Shown here: piece after piece, positions 1-6,517 of the stretch | Layout of the letters: the number at the start of each line of letters is the position of its first letter | Position numbering within the stretch: the stretch's first letter is position 1 | DNA from: Acidobacteriaceae bacterium | GTDB taxonomy: Bacteria; Acidobacteriota; Terriglobia; Bryobacterales; Bryobacteraceae | Direction of reading: 5' to 3' | Assembly: GCA_019246575.1 (NCBI GenBank) | Contig: JAFAQG010000069.1 | Location: 1 to 6,517, forward strand | DNA length: 6,517 nt | Program-made: the position numbers and the translations under genes | The notes under the pieces: generated by a model | Told to the model about the DNA's origin: nothing | Seen by the model: the letters and a program-made list of their open reading frames with translations, nothing else | Database searches by the model: none

Positions 1-2152
1 TCGCAAGCTGTGCACTCGCCTGCTGGAATTTTTCGAGCGCTCCCTCTCCCGTTATCGCCTCAATCCGGCGCTTGCCTATACCGATACTGCCTTCGTAAAT
101 GATCTTGAACAGACCAATGTCGCCTGTGCGCCGCGCGTGAGTTCCGCCGCATAATTCACGGCTGAACTCCGGGATACTCACGACCCGCACACTCTCGCCA
201 TACTTCTCGCCGAATAACGCCATCGCGCCCGTGGATAGCGCCCGATCGAGATCCATAACATCGGTGACAATTTCCGTGTTCGCGAGAATTTGTTGATTTA
301 CGAGCCGCTCCACTTCGCGCCGCTCATCCTCCGTCATCGGCGCGTAATGGCTGAAGTCGAAGCGCAGCCTTCCGGGCTCGACTACGCTTCCGGCCTGCTT
401 TACATGCGTTCCGACAACCTGCCGCAACGCCGCATGCAGAAGATGCGTCGCGGTGTGGTTCCGCATTGTCGACTCACGCGCACCTCGATCCACGGCAGCA
501 ATCAGGCGATCCCGGACCCGGACCGGCCGCAACACATGAATCTTCTGCACCATCGCCGAACCCGCAGGCTTATACGCATCCTCGACTGCCGCTACCTTCT
601 CCCGTGTCTCCGAATCGAGCAGCAGCCCGGTGTCGCCCACCTGCCCACCCGACTCCGCATAGAACGGCGTCTTCGGAAACACAACTTCCGCTGCGCCTTG
701 CTCAACCATCTCGACAGCACTCTTGTCGGCGATGAGCCTGATCACCTCGACGGGTGCTTCCAACGTTTCGCGCCCGATAAACTCGGTGGCAGGTAAATCC
801 TTGTAAACATCCGCGAGCTGAGCCTTATCCGCGCCCTTCCAACTCGCCCGCGCGCGCACCCGCTGCTTCTCCAGCTCCTCTGCAAAGCTGTCGCGGTCGA
901 TCGTCAACCCGAACTCGCGCGCCATCTCCTCCTGCTCATCCAGCGCGAGCCCATACGTGTCGTACAGCTTGAATGCCGCCGCACCCGGAAGCACTCCCTT
1001 CGCGGCCGATTTCGCTTCGTCTTGGAAGAAACGTTCCGCGATCTGGAACGTCGTCGCGTAGCGGTTCTCTTCTTCGCGAACTATGCGCGCCACTCGGTCT
1101 ACACTCTCCTCGAGCTCCGGGTATCCGGGTCTCACAACTTCGGCAACGACGCCCGTCAGTTTGTGCAGATAGGGTTCGCTCGCTCCAACCATCCGCCCAT
1201 TCCGCATGGCGCGCCGCATAATCTTTCGCAGCACATATCCGCGTCCATCGTTCGACGGCAGCACGCCGTCGTGAATCAAAAACGCCGTGGCTCGCGCATG
1301 ATCGGCGTTAATGCGCAGCGCGATGTCTGTCCTCTCGTTTGCGCCGAACTCCACACGCAACAGCTCGGCCGCACGCTCAACAACCGGCCGCAGCAGATCG
1401 CAATCGTAATTTGAGAGATGCCCTTGTAAGATCGCCGCTGCCCGTTCCAATCCGAAACCTGTATCTATGGATGGCTTCGGCAGAGGCGTCATGCTCCCGT
1501 CCGTTGCACGATCGAACTGCATGAAGACCAGATTCCAAATCTCGACAAACCGTCCGCCCGCATCCCAAGGAAACTGCTCGTGCTCACGGCCCCTTTCAGC
1601 CGCATCCGGCCCTAAGTCGTAATGAATCTCCGAGCAAGGTCCGCAAGGCCCCGTCTCGCCCATCTGCCAGAAGTTGTCTTTCTCATCGAGGCGAAAAATA
1701 CGATCTTTCGAGACTCCGGCAACGCTTTGCCATAGTTGCTCGGCTTCGTCGTCTTCGCGGAAAACTGTAATGTAAAGCTTGTCTTTGGCTATTCCGAACC
1801 AGTTAGGATTCGTTACCAGCTCCCACGCAAACGCGATCGCATCCTTCTTAAAGTAATCGCCGAAAGAAAAATTCCCGAGCATCTCGAAAAACGTGTGATG
1901 CCGCCGCGTATAACCGACGTTTTCGAGATCGTTATGCTTGCCCCCCGCCCGCACGCATTTCTGCGCGGATGCTGCACGCGCATACTCCCGCTTCTCGAGT
2001 CCAAGAAAAACCTCCTTGAACTGGTTCATTCCTGCGTTCGTAAACAGCAGCGTTGGGTCATCCGCAGGCACCAGCGACGAGCTGCGCACAACCCTGTGCC
2101 CCTGCCCGGCGAAGTATTCCAGAAACTTCGCGCGAATTTCGTTTCCAGTCAT
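1..2152 (-). CDS. alaS: Alanyl-tRNA synthetase, partial (C-terminus beyond left edge)
   Basis: This cytoplasmic class II synthetase charges tRNA-Ala with alanine and hydrolyses mischarged Ser/Gly-tRNA-Ala. I read 717 codons without a stop from the ATG at 2152; E. coli AlaRS has about 876 residues, so roughly 160 C-terminal residues (the C-Ala/DHHA1 region) are missing. Visible in order: the catalytic domain with HHTFFEMLGNFSFGDYF (residues 85-101, motif 2 region), GETGPCGPCSE (165-175) and DTGFGLER (230-237, motif 3 region); NDGRGYVLR in the tRNA-recognition region; and the editing domain with FYAESGGQVGDTG, HTATH (566-570) and CGGTH (668-672). H566, H570, C668 and H672 are the expected zinc ligands and sit within two residues of their E. 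coli positions. The ATG follows a modest Shine-Dalgarno GAGAG (2159-2163) with a 6-base spacer, and MTGNEIRAKFLEYF is a typical N-terminus. One small oddity is Phe at 232 where Met is usual (DTGMGLER). The identification is secure. Confidence 0.98.
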   Translation of the reverse strand, partial: MTGNEIRAKFLEYFAGQGHRVVRSSSLVPADDPTLLFTNAGMNQFKEVFLGLEKREYARAASAQKCVRAGGKHNDLENVGYTRRHHTFFEMLGNFSFGDYFKKDAIAFAWELVTNPNWFGIAKDKLYITVFREDDEAEQLWQSVAGVSKDRIFRLDEKDNFWQMGETGPCGPCSEIHYDLGPDAAERGREHEQFPWDAGGRFVEIWNLVFMQFDRATDGSMTPLPKPSIDTGFGLERAAAILQGHLSNYDCDLLRPVVERAAELLRVEFGANERTDIALRINADHARATAFLIHDGVLPSNDGRGYVLRKIMRRAMRNGRMVGASEPYLHKLTGVVAEVVRPGYPELEESVDRVARIVREEENRYATTFQIAERFFQDEAKSAAKGVLPGAAAFKLYDTYGLALDEQEEMAREFGLTIDRDSFAEELEKQRVRARASWKGADKAQLADVYKDLPATEFIGRETLEAPVEVIRLIADKSAVEMVEQGAAEVVFPKTPFYAESGGQVGDTGLLLDSETREKVAAVEDAYKPAGSAMVQKIHVLRPVRVRDRLIAAVDRGARESTMRNHTATHLLHAALRQVVGTHVKQAGSVVEPGRLRFDFSHYAPMTEDERREVERLVNQQILANTEIVTDVMDLDRALSTGAMALFGEKYGESVRVVSIPEFSRELCGGTHARRTGDIGLFKIIYEGSIGIGKRRIEAITGEGALEKFQQASAQLA

Positions 2153-2231
2153 TACTTACTCTCAGTTTCGCATTCGGGCACACGTCTGGGTAATCGGAGC
2201 CGCGAACGCAGTGAGGGGGGGTATATACGCG
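2153..2231 (-). other. 79-base gap between M16 peptidase stop and alaS start
   Basis: This spacer separates two genes of the same orientation. It has no clear rho-independent terminator: the only hairpin-like stretch, around 2203-2214, is short, contains a wobble pair, and has no following U run. Read on the minus strand it holds TATATA (2222-2227), which resembles a -10 box but has no convincing -35 partner, then a run of seven C (2215-2221), then the alaS Shine-Dalgarno. Co-transcription of alaS with the upstream peptidase gene is therefore plausible, with a possible weak internal promoter. Confidence 0.4.
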
Positions 2232-3569
2232 TTATTGCGCTACGACCGACCCCGGCGTACCCGTCGTAGCCGCGGCCTTTACTTTCGCGAAATCGCCTGC
2301 TTTGATGATGCTGATCTTCGAAAGATCTATGTACTTGCGAAACGCCGCGTTCACGTCCACTGCAGTCAGTGCTTTGACCTTCTGTTCTATATTGGCGTCC
2401 CACTGCATGGTGCGCCCCCAGCGCGTATTCGTTGCCAGCTTGGAGGCCAATTCGTTGTCCTGACCCCGGCTTACTTGTCGCGATTGCAGCCATCCCGATT
2501 TGGCCGCGGCGATCTCTTCATCGCTGAATCCGGCATCCAGTGCGCGCTTCATTTCCTCGACGAAATCCGCTTCCACTTTCGCTACATTCTGGGGCGCAGC
2601 AATGGCATACGCCATGAACGTCGCCTCGTCCTCATTCGGCACCGCAACTTCCAGCATGGAACCGATTCCGTAGCTCAATCCTTCTTTCACGCGAATGCGT
2701 GCCGCCAGCCGCGAGTTCAAGAAACCGCCTCCGACCATGTAATTGGCTAAGACGAGGGCGGGATATTCCGGATTCTCGTCATGCATTTTCACAGGTTCGA
2801 ACGCGACAAACATGGAGTTCGCTTTATCCGGCGTATCGAAGCTGTTGTTGATCACGGGCACCTCGCGGTAATTCCGAATAACTCGCGCGTAATGTTGCTT
2901 ACTCGTCCAGCCGCCATACAGGGTAGCGATCTGCTTTTCGAGCGGCTCCGGATCGAAATCTCCCATGGCCGCGAACTCCGCATTCGACGCTCCATAGAAT
3001 TCCTGATAGAAGTTCTTGACGTCCTCGAGCTTGGCAGCTTTTACGTTCTCAATCCACTCGTCGATTGTGTGTACGTAGCGGACATCTCCCTTGGGATACG
3101 GATATAAATGCCGCTCCGCGTTCTGGAAGGCAATCGCTTGCGGTTCCCGGCGCTGGCCCTCATACATTGTGATCTGCTGCTGTTTCAGGGCCTCGAATTC
3201 CGCTTCGGGGAAGCATGGCGCGCGCAGCACCTCCGCCACGAGTTGCATCACGGCCGGAAAGCTTTCGCGCGTCGTTTGTATATTCGCGATCGCACCCGTT
3301 GCACTGCCGAAGATGCGCACCTGCGCTTTCAATTTGTCGAAAGCGTCGGTGATCTGCTGGCGCGTGTGTTTCGTTGTGCCTCGCATCAGCATGGAGCCGG
3401 TAAGACTTGCGATTGTGTCCTTGTCCTTCAGATTCTCGACATCTCCGAAATGTAGGCGGAAGGTCGCGTGCACCACGTTGCCGCGAGTCTTCTTTGAAAG
3501 CAGGGCGAGCTTGATGCCGGGTTGAAGCTGGCCGCGAACCGTGTGCTTATCGATGTTCGCGGGACTGGG
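2232..3569 (-). CDS. C-terminal half of tandem M16 peptidase, frameshifted fragment
   Basis: This is the second M16 repeat of the peptidase that begins near 5032, now in the -1 frame. The frame reads PSPANIDKHTV right after the break and continues 445 codons to TAA at 2232-2234. In the repeat, the zinc-motif position reads ASLTGSMLMRGT where the first half has AHLLEHMLFKGT, so both His and the Glu are lost and this half cannot bind the catalytic zinc. Downstream it keeps the conserved SRLAARIRVKEGLSYG, with the Arg and Tyr that complete the active site in two-part M16 enzymes (Arg 775 and Tyr 788 in the restored protein). An open-reading-frame caller would start it at GTG 3476, but that lies inside the domain's first strand, follows no ribosome binding site and gives no signal peptide, so I do not think it is a true start. 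It is one gene with the N half; made alone it would remain in the cytoplasm and lack zinc. Confidence 0.9.
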   Translation of the reverse strand, partial: PSPANIDKHTVRGQLQPGIKLALLSKKTRGNVVHATFRLHFGDVENLKDKDTIASLTGSMLMRGTTKHTRQQITDAFDKLKAQVRIFGSATGAIANIQTTRESFPAVMQLVAEVLRAPCFPEAEFEALKQQQITMYEGQRREPQAIAFQNAERHLYPYPKGDVRYVHTIDEWIENVKAAKLEDVKNFYQEFYGASNAEFAAMGDFDPEPLEKQIATLYGGWTSKQHYARVIRNYREVPVINNSFDTPDKANSMFVAFEPVKMHDENPEYPALVLANYMVGGGFLNSRLAARIRVKEGLSYGIGSMLEVAVPNEDEATFMAYAIAAPQNVAKVEADFVEEMKRALDAGFSDEEIAAAKSGWLQSRQVSRGQDNELASKLATNTRWGRTMQWDANIEQKVKALTAVDVNAAFRKYIDLSKISIIKAGDFAKVKAAATTGTPGSVVAQ

Positions 3570-5032
3570 ATGAACGCTTCGCCTTGCGCGATGGCCTGGC
3601 CCCCTTTATAGCCTTTCACCAACGCTGCGATGTCCGGAGGCGGCGGAACCTCCGCACGGTCCGGCTTCTCCGTCGGCACAAACTCTCCGACCGTGCGGTT
3701 CGATTCCTTCAAATAAGTTCGCGCGAACTGATCGACTTCGGCCGTAATTGCCTTGTTCGTACGGTCTCTGGTGATGAACGCCAGCCGCCAATCTCCCGCC
3801 GCGATGTATTCGCTGAGAAACAGTCCCAATTGTTCGGAGTTCCGCAACATCAGATCGAACCGCGAACCGAGCTTTGTCTTAGCTCGATTAACTTCCTCGT
3901 CTGTGGGAACACTCTTTTCGGTGTCGTCCAGCACGCGAAGGAACGTCGCCTTGATGTCGTCCAGGTCGGCGGCCTTCGGTGCATGCGCAAATATCAACAG
4001 CATCCCGGGTTCCTTCGTATCGGTCGCAAATGAGCTAACCGAGCCGGCTTTCTTCGTATCGACAAGCGCCTTATATAGTCGCCCGGAAGGAGAGTTTGTG
4101 AGAACATCGCCTAAGATGTTCCCGAGCGGCCCATCCGGATTCGCCAAAGCGGGGACGTGTACTCCGACGACGATAATTTTCGCGTCGCCGACGCGCCGCA
4201 ACGTAACGCTGCGCTCGCCGTCCTGAACAGGTTCTTCTGTATAGGTCGGCTGTAGAACTCGCGCCGGTTTTGGAATCGACCCAAAGTATTTGGCCACCAG
4301 CGCCAGCGTCTTCGCCTCGTCGACATGGCCCGCAACGGTCAATACAGCATTGTCCGGCTGATAGTAGGTCTTGTAAAACGCCTGCAGGCGCTCTATCGGT
4401 ACGCGCTCAATATCCGAGCGGGCGCCGATCGTCGATTTCCCGTAGCTGTGCCACAGATACGCCGTCGACAGCACGCGCTCCATGAGTGTGTTGATCGGGC
4501 TGTTCTCGCCCGCCTCGAATTCGTTCCGCACGACGGTCATCTCACTCTCCAGGTCCTTCTTGGCAACGTAGGAGTTCACCATGCGATCGGATTCAAGATC
4601 GAACGCCCAGTTCAGGTTCTGATCCGTCGATTCGAACGTTTCGAAGTAGTTTGTGCGATCGAACGACGTGCTTCCGTTCGGGCGCGCGCCGTGCTCGGTC
4701 AATTCCTGCGGAATGTCTTTGTGACGCGGCGTGCCTTTGAAAAGCATGTGCTCGAGCAGATGCGCCATCCCGGTCTCGCCGTAGTTCTCGTTACGCGAGC
4801 CGACGAGGTACGTCATATTCACCGTTGTCGTTGTCTTGGTCGGGTCCGGGAACAGCAACACTCGCAGCCCGTTCTGCAAATCGTACTCTGTGATGCCTTC
4901 GACGGAAGCGCCCTTTGTTATTACCGCGGGAAGTGGGACGGCTGGCGATTGCGCCCGCACTATGGTAATGAGATAAAAAGCCGCGAAGAGGTGGGCCAAG
5001 ACACGGACGCGTAGAGTTCTCGTCAGAAACAA
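3428..5032 (-). CDS. N-terminal half of secreted M16 zinc peptidase, frameshifted
   Basis: This is a zinc metallopeptidase of the pitrilysin/insulinase (M16) family, likely exported to the periplasm. Residue numbers count from TTG 5032. Residues 1-27 form a Sec signal (basic RTLRVR, hydrophobic VLAHLFAAFYLITIV, predicted cleavage after VRA). Zinc motif HLLEH is at 91-95, and E171 in VVRNEFE, 76 residues further, is the third ligand. The second domain of this half has SGRLYKALVDTKKAGSVSS, where the catalytic Tyr position is Val. Family-like sequence ends at QGEAF (483-487); after that the frame yields unrelated residues to a stop at 3428-3430. No ATG lies near the signal peptide. Start candidates are GTG 5035 (overlaps the Shine-Dalgarno AGGAG at 5035-5039), TTG 5032 (spacer too short) and CTG 5026 (ideal 8-base spacer). 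The upstream ATG at 5233 is unlikely because it lies inside the divergent gene and beyond the promoter. Confidence 0.92.
   Translation of the reverse strand: MFLTRTLRVRVLAHLFAAFYLITIVRAQSPAVPLPAVITKGASVEGITEYDLQNGLRVLLFPDPTKTTTTVNMTYLVGSRNENYGETGMAHLLEHMLFKGTPRHKDIPQELTEHGARPNGSTSFDRTNYFETFESTDQNLNWAFDLESDRMVNSYVAKKDLESEMTVVRNEFEAGENSPINTLMERVLSTAYLWHSYGKSTIGARSDIERVPIERLQAFYKTYYQPDNAVLTVAGHVDEAKTLALVAKYFGSIPKPARVLQPTYTEEPVQDGERSVTLRRVGDAKIIVVGVHVPALANPDGPLGNILGDVLTNSPSGRLYKALVDTKKAGSVSSFATDTKEPGMLLIFAHAPKAADLDDIKATFLRVLDDTEKSVPTDEEVNRAKTKLGSRFDLMLRNSEQLGLFLSEYIAAGDWRLAFITRDRTNKAITAEVDQFARTYLKESNRTVGEFVPTEKPDRAEVPPPPDIAALVKGYKGGQAIAQGEAFIPVPRTSISTRFAASFNPASSSPCFQRRLAATWCTRPSAYISEMSRI
3570..3574 (-). 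other. Single-base frameshift joining the two M16 halves
   Basis: Read on the minus strand, the N-half frame gives GAA GCG TTC then ATC CCA, while the C-half frame gives CAT CCC AGT CCC GCG AAC. Adding one base after the C at 3572 gives EAF-x-PSPANID, with x being Asp if the base is G, and an uninterrupted protein of 933 residues (487 + 1 + 445, counted from TTG 5032). That is a normal length for a tandem M16 protein. The C-half frame is entered by a -1 shift. It is closed by a TAA only about 36 bases upstream, so the switch must occur in this small region. No standard slippery heptamer is in register here; the nearest candidate, AAAGGGGG around 3601-3608, is not in the classic X XXY YYZ phase. 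A missing base, from sequence error or mutation, is the simplest reading. Confidence 0.9.
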
Positions 5033-5034
5033 CA

Positions 5035-5039
5035 CTCCT
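5035..5039 (-). promoter_or_regulatory. Shine-Dalgarno AGGAG for the M16 peptidase
   Basis: On the minus strand the context is CCAGGAGTGTTGTTTCTG. AGGAG lies 8 bases before CTG 5026, 2 bases before TTG 5032, and overlaps GTG 5035. It is the only good ribosome binding site near the signal peptide and argues against the far-upstream ATG at 5233. Confidence 0.6.
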
Positions 5040-5132
5040 GGTTTTTGTAGAAACTGGAAGTATACCGTAGTACTGGCCAGCGGCCGAGTGGTTTCGCCGT
5101 GTTTCCGAGAGGCGCGAAATTCTACGCGTAAG
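5036..5132. other. Divergent intergenic region between M16 peptidase and GT-C gene
   Basis: About 97 bases separate the two divergent starts. It contains the minus-strand TATACT and an 8-base perfect palindrome CTGGCCAG (5073-5080) just upstream of it, at the usual -35 position. No convincing plus-strand promoter was seen for the right-hand gene. The palindrome is short and may be chance. Confidence 0.4.
5059..5064 (-). promoter_or_regulatory. Candidate -10 box TATACT for the M16 peptidase
   Basis: Minus-strand TATACT differs from the sigma-70 consensus TATAAT at one base. It would place the transcription start near 5052 and give a leader of about 17-26 bases with AGGAG in the correct place. 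No TTGACA-like -35 hexamer is visible at 16-18 bases upstream, and there is no TG extension, so the promoter may be weak or activator-dependent. Confidence 0.45.
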
Positions 5133-6517
5133 ATGAAATCTAAGCTCTCGATGCGGACCCGCCCTTTTGCCCTAGGCGCGCTGTTATATCTCTTTCTCGC
5201 AACCGGGATGTTCTTCTGGGTGGGAAGACACACGAATTACGAGCAGTTTTATTGCCTCGATGACACTTATATTCACTTGGCGATAGCGAAGAATCTGCTG
5301 CTGAACCACTCTTTCGGGGTCACTCCGCATGTCTTCTCTGCCGTCTCATCGTCTGTGATCTGGCCACTGATCGTGACAGCGTGTTTTGCCCTATTCGGGG
5401 TGAAAGCCACGATACCTCTCGTGTTGGATGTCGTGATTTCGGTCTTGCTGCTGTACGTGTGCCACCGCCTATTCAATCGGCTGCAGCCCCAGGCGCCCGA
5501 GTGGATGCAGATGGGCCTGCAAATCGCGATCTTGTTTTCTGCACCGCTCATTATGCTTACGTTCGGCGGTATGGAGCACATTCTTCAAATCCTTGCCGAC
5601 CTGTGGTTTTTGTATTTCGCAAGCGAGGAGCTTACAAGCAAGCTGCAATCCCAGCGAACATTAATTTGGTTCTGTGCCTCTGCGGCTTTGGCAGCCTCGG
5701 TTCGCTACGAGGGCTTGTTTCTGGTGTTCGTTGCTTGCCTGTTGCTGCTGTCCGAAAGACAGCTCGTCACGTCTGTGGTCACGGGCGCGGCCGCACTCGT
5801 TCCGGTTTGCGCGATGGGACTCTACAGCGTTTCGCAGGGATCGAGCTTCATTCCGAACTCGCTCAGAATTAAGGCGACCAATCCCGGGCAGTTGCACTTT
5901 ACCCCGGCGTTGTTCGGTCCGCCAATGCAAGGCATACTGTGCTCCTACAGCTGGAAACAGGGTTTGGCAGAAATTTTCCTGGCGTGCTGCGGCCTGTTCG
6001 CGCTCACCTTTTTCAGCGGGGAACTGCTCTCGCGGCGAACGCGGTTGATGCTTGGCATCTACATCGGCACAGCATTGCTCCACTCGCAGTTCTCGCGTTT
6101 AGGTTGGGTTTATCGCTACGAAGCGTACTTGATTGCGCTCGGGATTTTCGTCCTTTTTAGTGCGGCCGCGGAGCTCGGCGCGCGGTTTCCCGGTTTTGCG
6201 CCCGCACAGCGACGGCTCGCGTTGGTCGCTGCCCTTGCGGTAGCCATTGGCGCACTGTCTACTTACAGTCGCGCGCGCGCAACACTATTGTCGATTCCCT
6301 GGGGAGCCAAGGCTATTTATTTCCAGCAGTACCAGATGGCGCGCTTTCTGGCGACTTACTATCCGAACGCGCCGATCGCGGCCAACGATATCGGGGCGAT
6401 TACGTTTTACGGCGATCACGATTGCCTCGACCTGGTCGGTCTCGCGACCCTCGAAGTGGCAGACCTGCGCGCGAAAAATGCATTCACGACGGATCAGATT
6501 CAGCGCTTGGCTGAGGA
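5133..6517 (+). CDS. Polytopic membrane protein, probable GT-C glycosyltransferase, partial
   Basis: 461 codons are read from ATG 5133 to the right edge without a stop, so the C-terminus is missing. The protein starts with a short basic stretch (MKSKLSMRTR) and a first membrane segment (about 12-30). The following outer loop has FYCLDDTYIHLAIAKNLL with D43-D44, the position of the acidic pair that binds the polyprenyl-phosphate sugar donor in GT-C enzymes. Further GT-C-like features are GGMEHILQILADL (145-157), RYEGLFL (191-197), many hydrophobic helices (about 77-110, 130-145, 178-206, 213-232, 281-295, 306-318, 331-347, 362-377), WVYRYEAYLIALGIF (325-339) and a soluble part with ANDIGAITFYGD (417-428) and LDLVGL (432-437). 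This pattern resembles uncharacterised arabinosyl/mannosyltransferase-like proteins; the transferred sugar and acceptor cannot be told from this. ATG 5133 has only weak ribosome-binding signal; ATG 5151 is an alternative, and the frame stays open upstream. Confidence 0.75.
   Translation, partial: MKSKLSMRTRPFALGALLYLFLATGMFFWVGRHTNYEQFYCLDDTYIHLAIAKNLLLNHSFGVTPHVFSAVSSSVIWPLIVTACFALFGVKATIPLVLDVVISVLLLYVCHRLFNRLQPQAPEWMQMGLQIAILFSAPLIMLTFGGMEHILQILADLWFLYFASEELTSKLQSQRTLIWFCASAALAASVRYEGLFLVFVACLLLLSERQLVTSVVTGAAALVPVCAMGLYSVSQGSSFIPNSLRIKATNPGQLHFTPALFGPPMQGILCSYSWKQGLAEIFLACCGLFALTFFSGELLSRRTRLMLGIYIGTALLHSQFSRLGWVYRYEAYLIALGIFVLFSAAAELGARFPGFAPAQRRLALVAALAVAIGALSTYSRARATLLSIPWGAKAIYFQQYQMARFLATYYPNAPIAANDIGAITFYGDHDCLDLVGLATLEVADLRAKNAFTTDQIQRLAE

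Noticed and set aside
290..796. Open frames on the plus strand across alaS (also 1022-1414 and 1736-2269)
   Set aside because: They lie antisense to a well-supported alaS reading frame, have low-complexity Arg/Pro/His-rich translations and show no recognisable domains.
2203..2214. Possible rho-independent terminator between peptidase and alaS
   Set aside because: The stem is about four pairs with a wobble, and no T-rich tract follows on the minus strand.
1938..2750. Long plus-strand open frame spanning the alaS 5' end, the gap and the M16 C half
   Set aside because: It crosses two real genes antisense and its translation has no domain or start signals; it is a by-product of GC-rich codon use.
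3601..3608. AAAGGGGG as a programmed -1 frameshift slippery site
   Set aside because: It is not in X XXY YYZ phase with the N-half frame, and shifting there would replace the family-like QGEAF segment with unrelated residues.
5036..5233. N-terminal extension of the M16 peptidase to ATG 5233
   Set aside because: It would overlap the divergent gene, lie upstream of the TATACT box and AGGAG, and put about 70 unrelated residues before a good signal peptide.
5273..5581. Minus-strand open frame inside the membrane protein gene (also 5661-6083)
   Set aside because: It is antisense to a continuous frame with GT-C motifs and membrane helices, and its own translation has no recognisable features.

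Overview
The window is ordinary bacterial chromosome. It is moderately GC-rich by eye (not measured), and I see no mobile element, CRISPR array, tRNA or rRNA. A large two-domain M16 peptidase with a Sec signal ending in Ala-Gln next to alaS, and a polytopic GT-C type membrane protein, suggest a Gram-negative such as an Acidobacteriota or related soil lineage. The lineage is inferred only from the style of these proteins and is not proven.

Layout: positions 2152 down to the left edge hold the N-terminal 717 residues of alanyl-tRNA synthetase (alaS), minus strand. After a 79-base gap, positions 2232 to about 5032, also minus strand, hold one secreted tandem M16 (pitrilysin/insulinase type) zinc peptidase. 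Its reading frame is broken by a single-base frameshift at 3571/3572. The N half carries the signal peptide and the HLLEH zinc site. The C half lies in the other frame and carries the Arg/Tyr pair that completes the active site in this family. A divergent intergenic region of about 97 bases follows, with a good -10 box (TATACT, minus strand) for the peptidase. From 5133 to the right edge on the plus strand lies the N-terminal 461 residues of a multi-spanning membrane protein that looks like a GT-C glycosyltransferase.

How they work together: peptidase and alaS face the same way with a short gap and no visible terminator, so they may be co-transcribed, though no functional link is evident. The membrane protein is transcribed divergently and probably belongs to another unit. 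The observation most worth checking is the frameshift: restoring one base gives a continuous protein of about 933 residues across the junction, so it is either a sequence error or a recent inactivating mutation. I found no sign of a new biological system.
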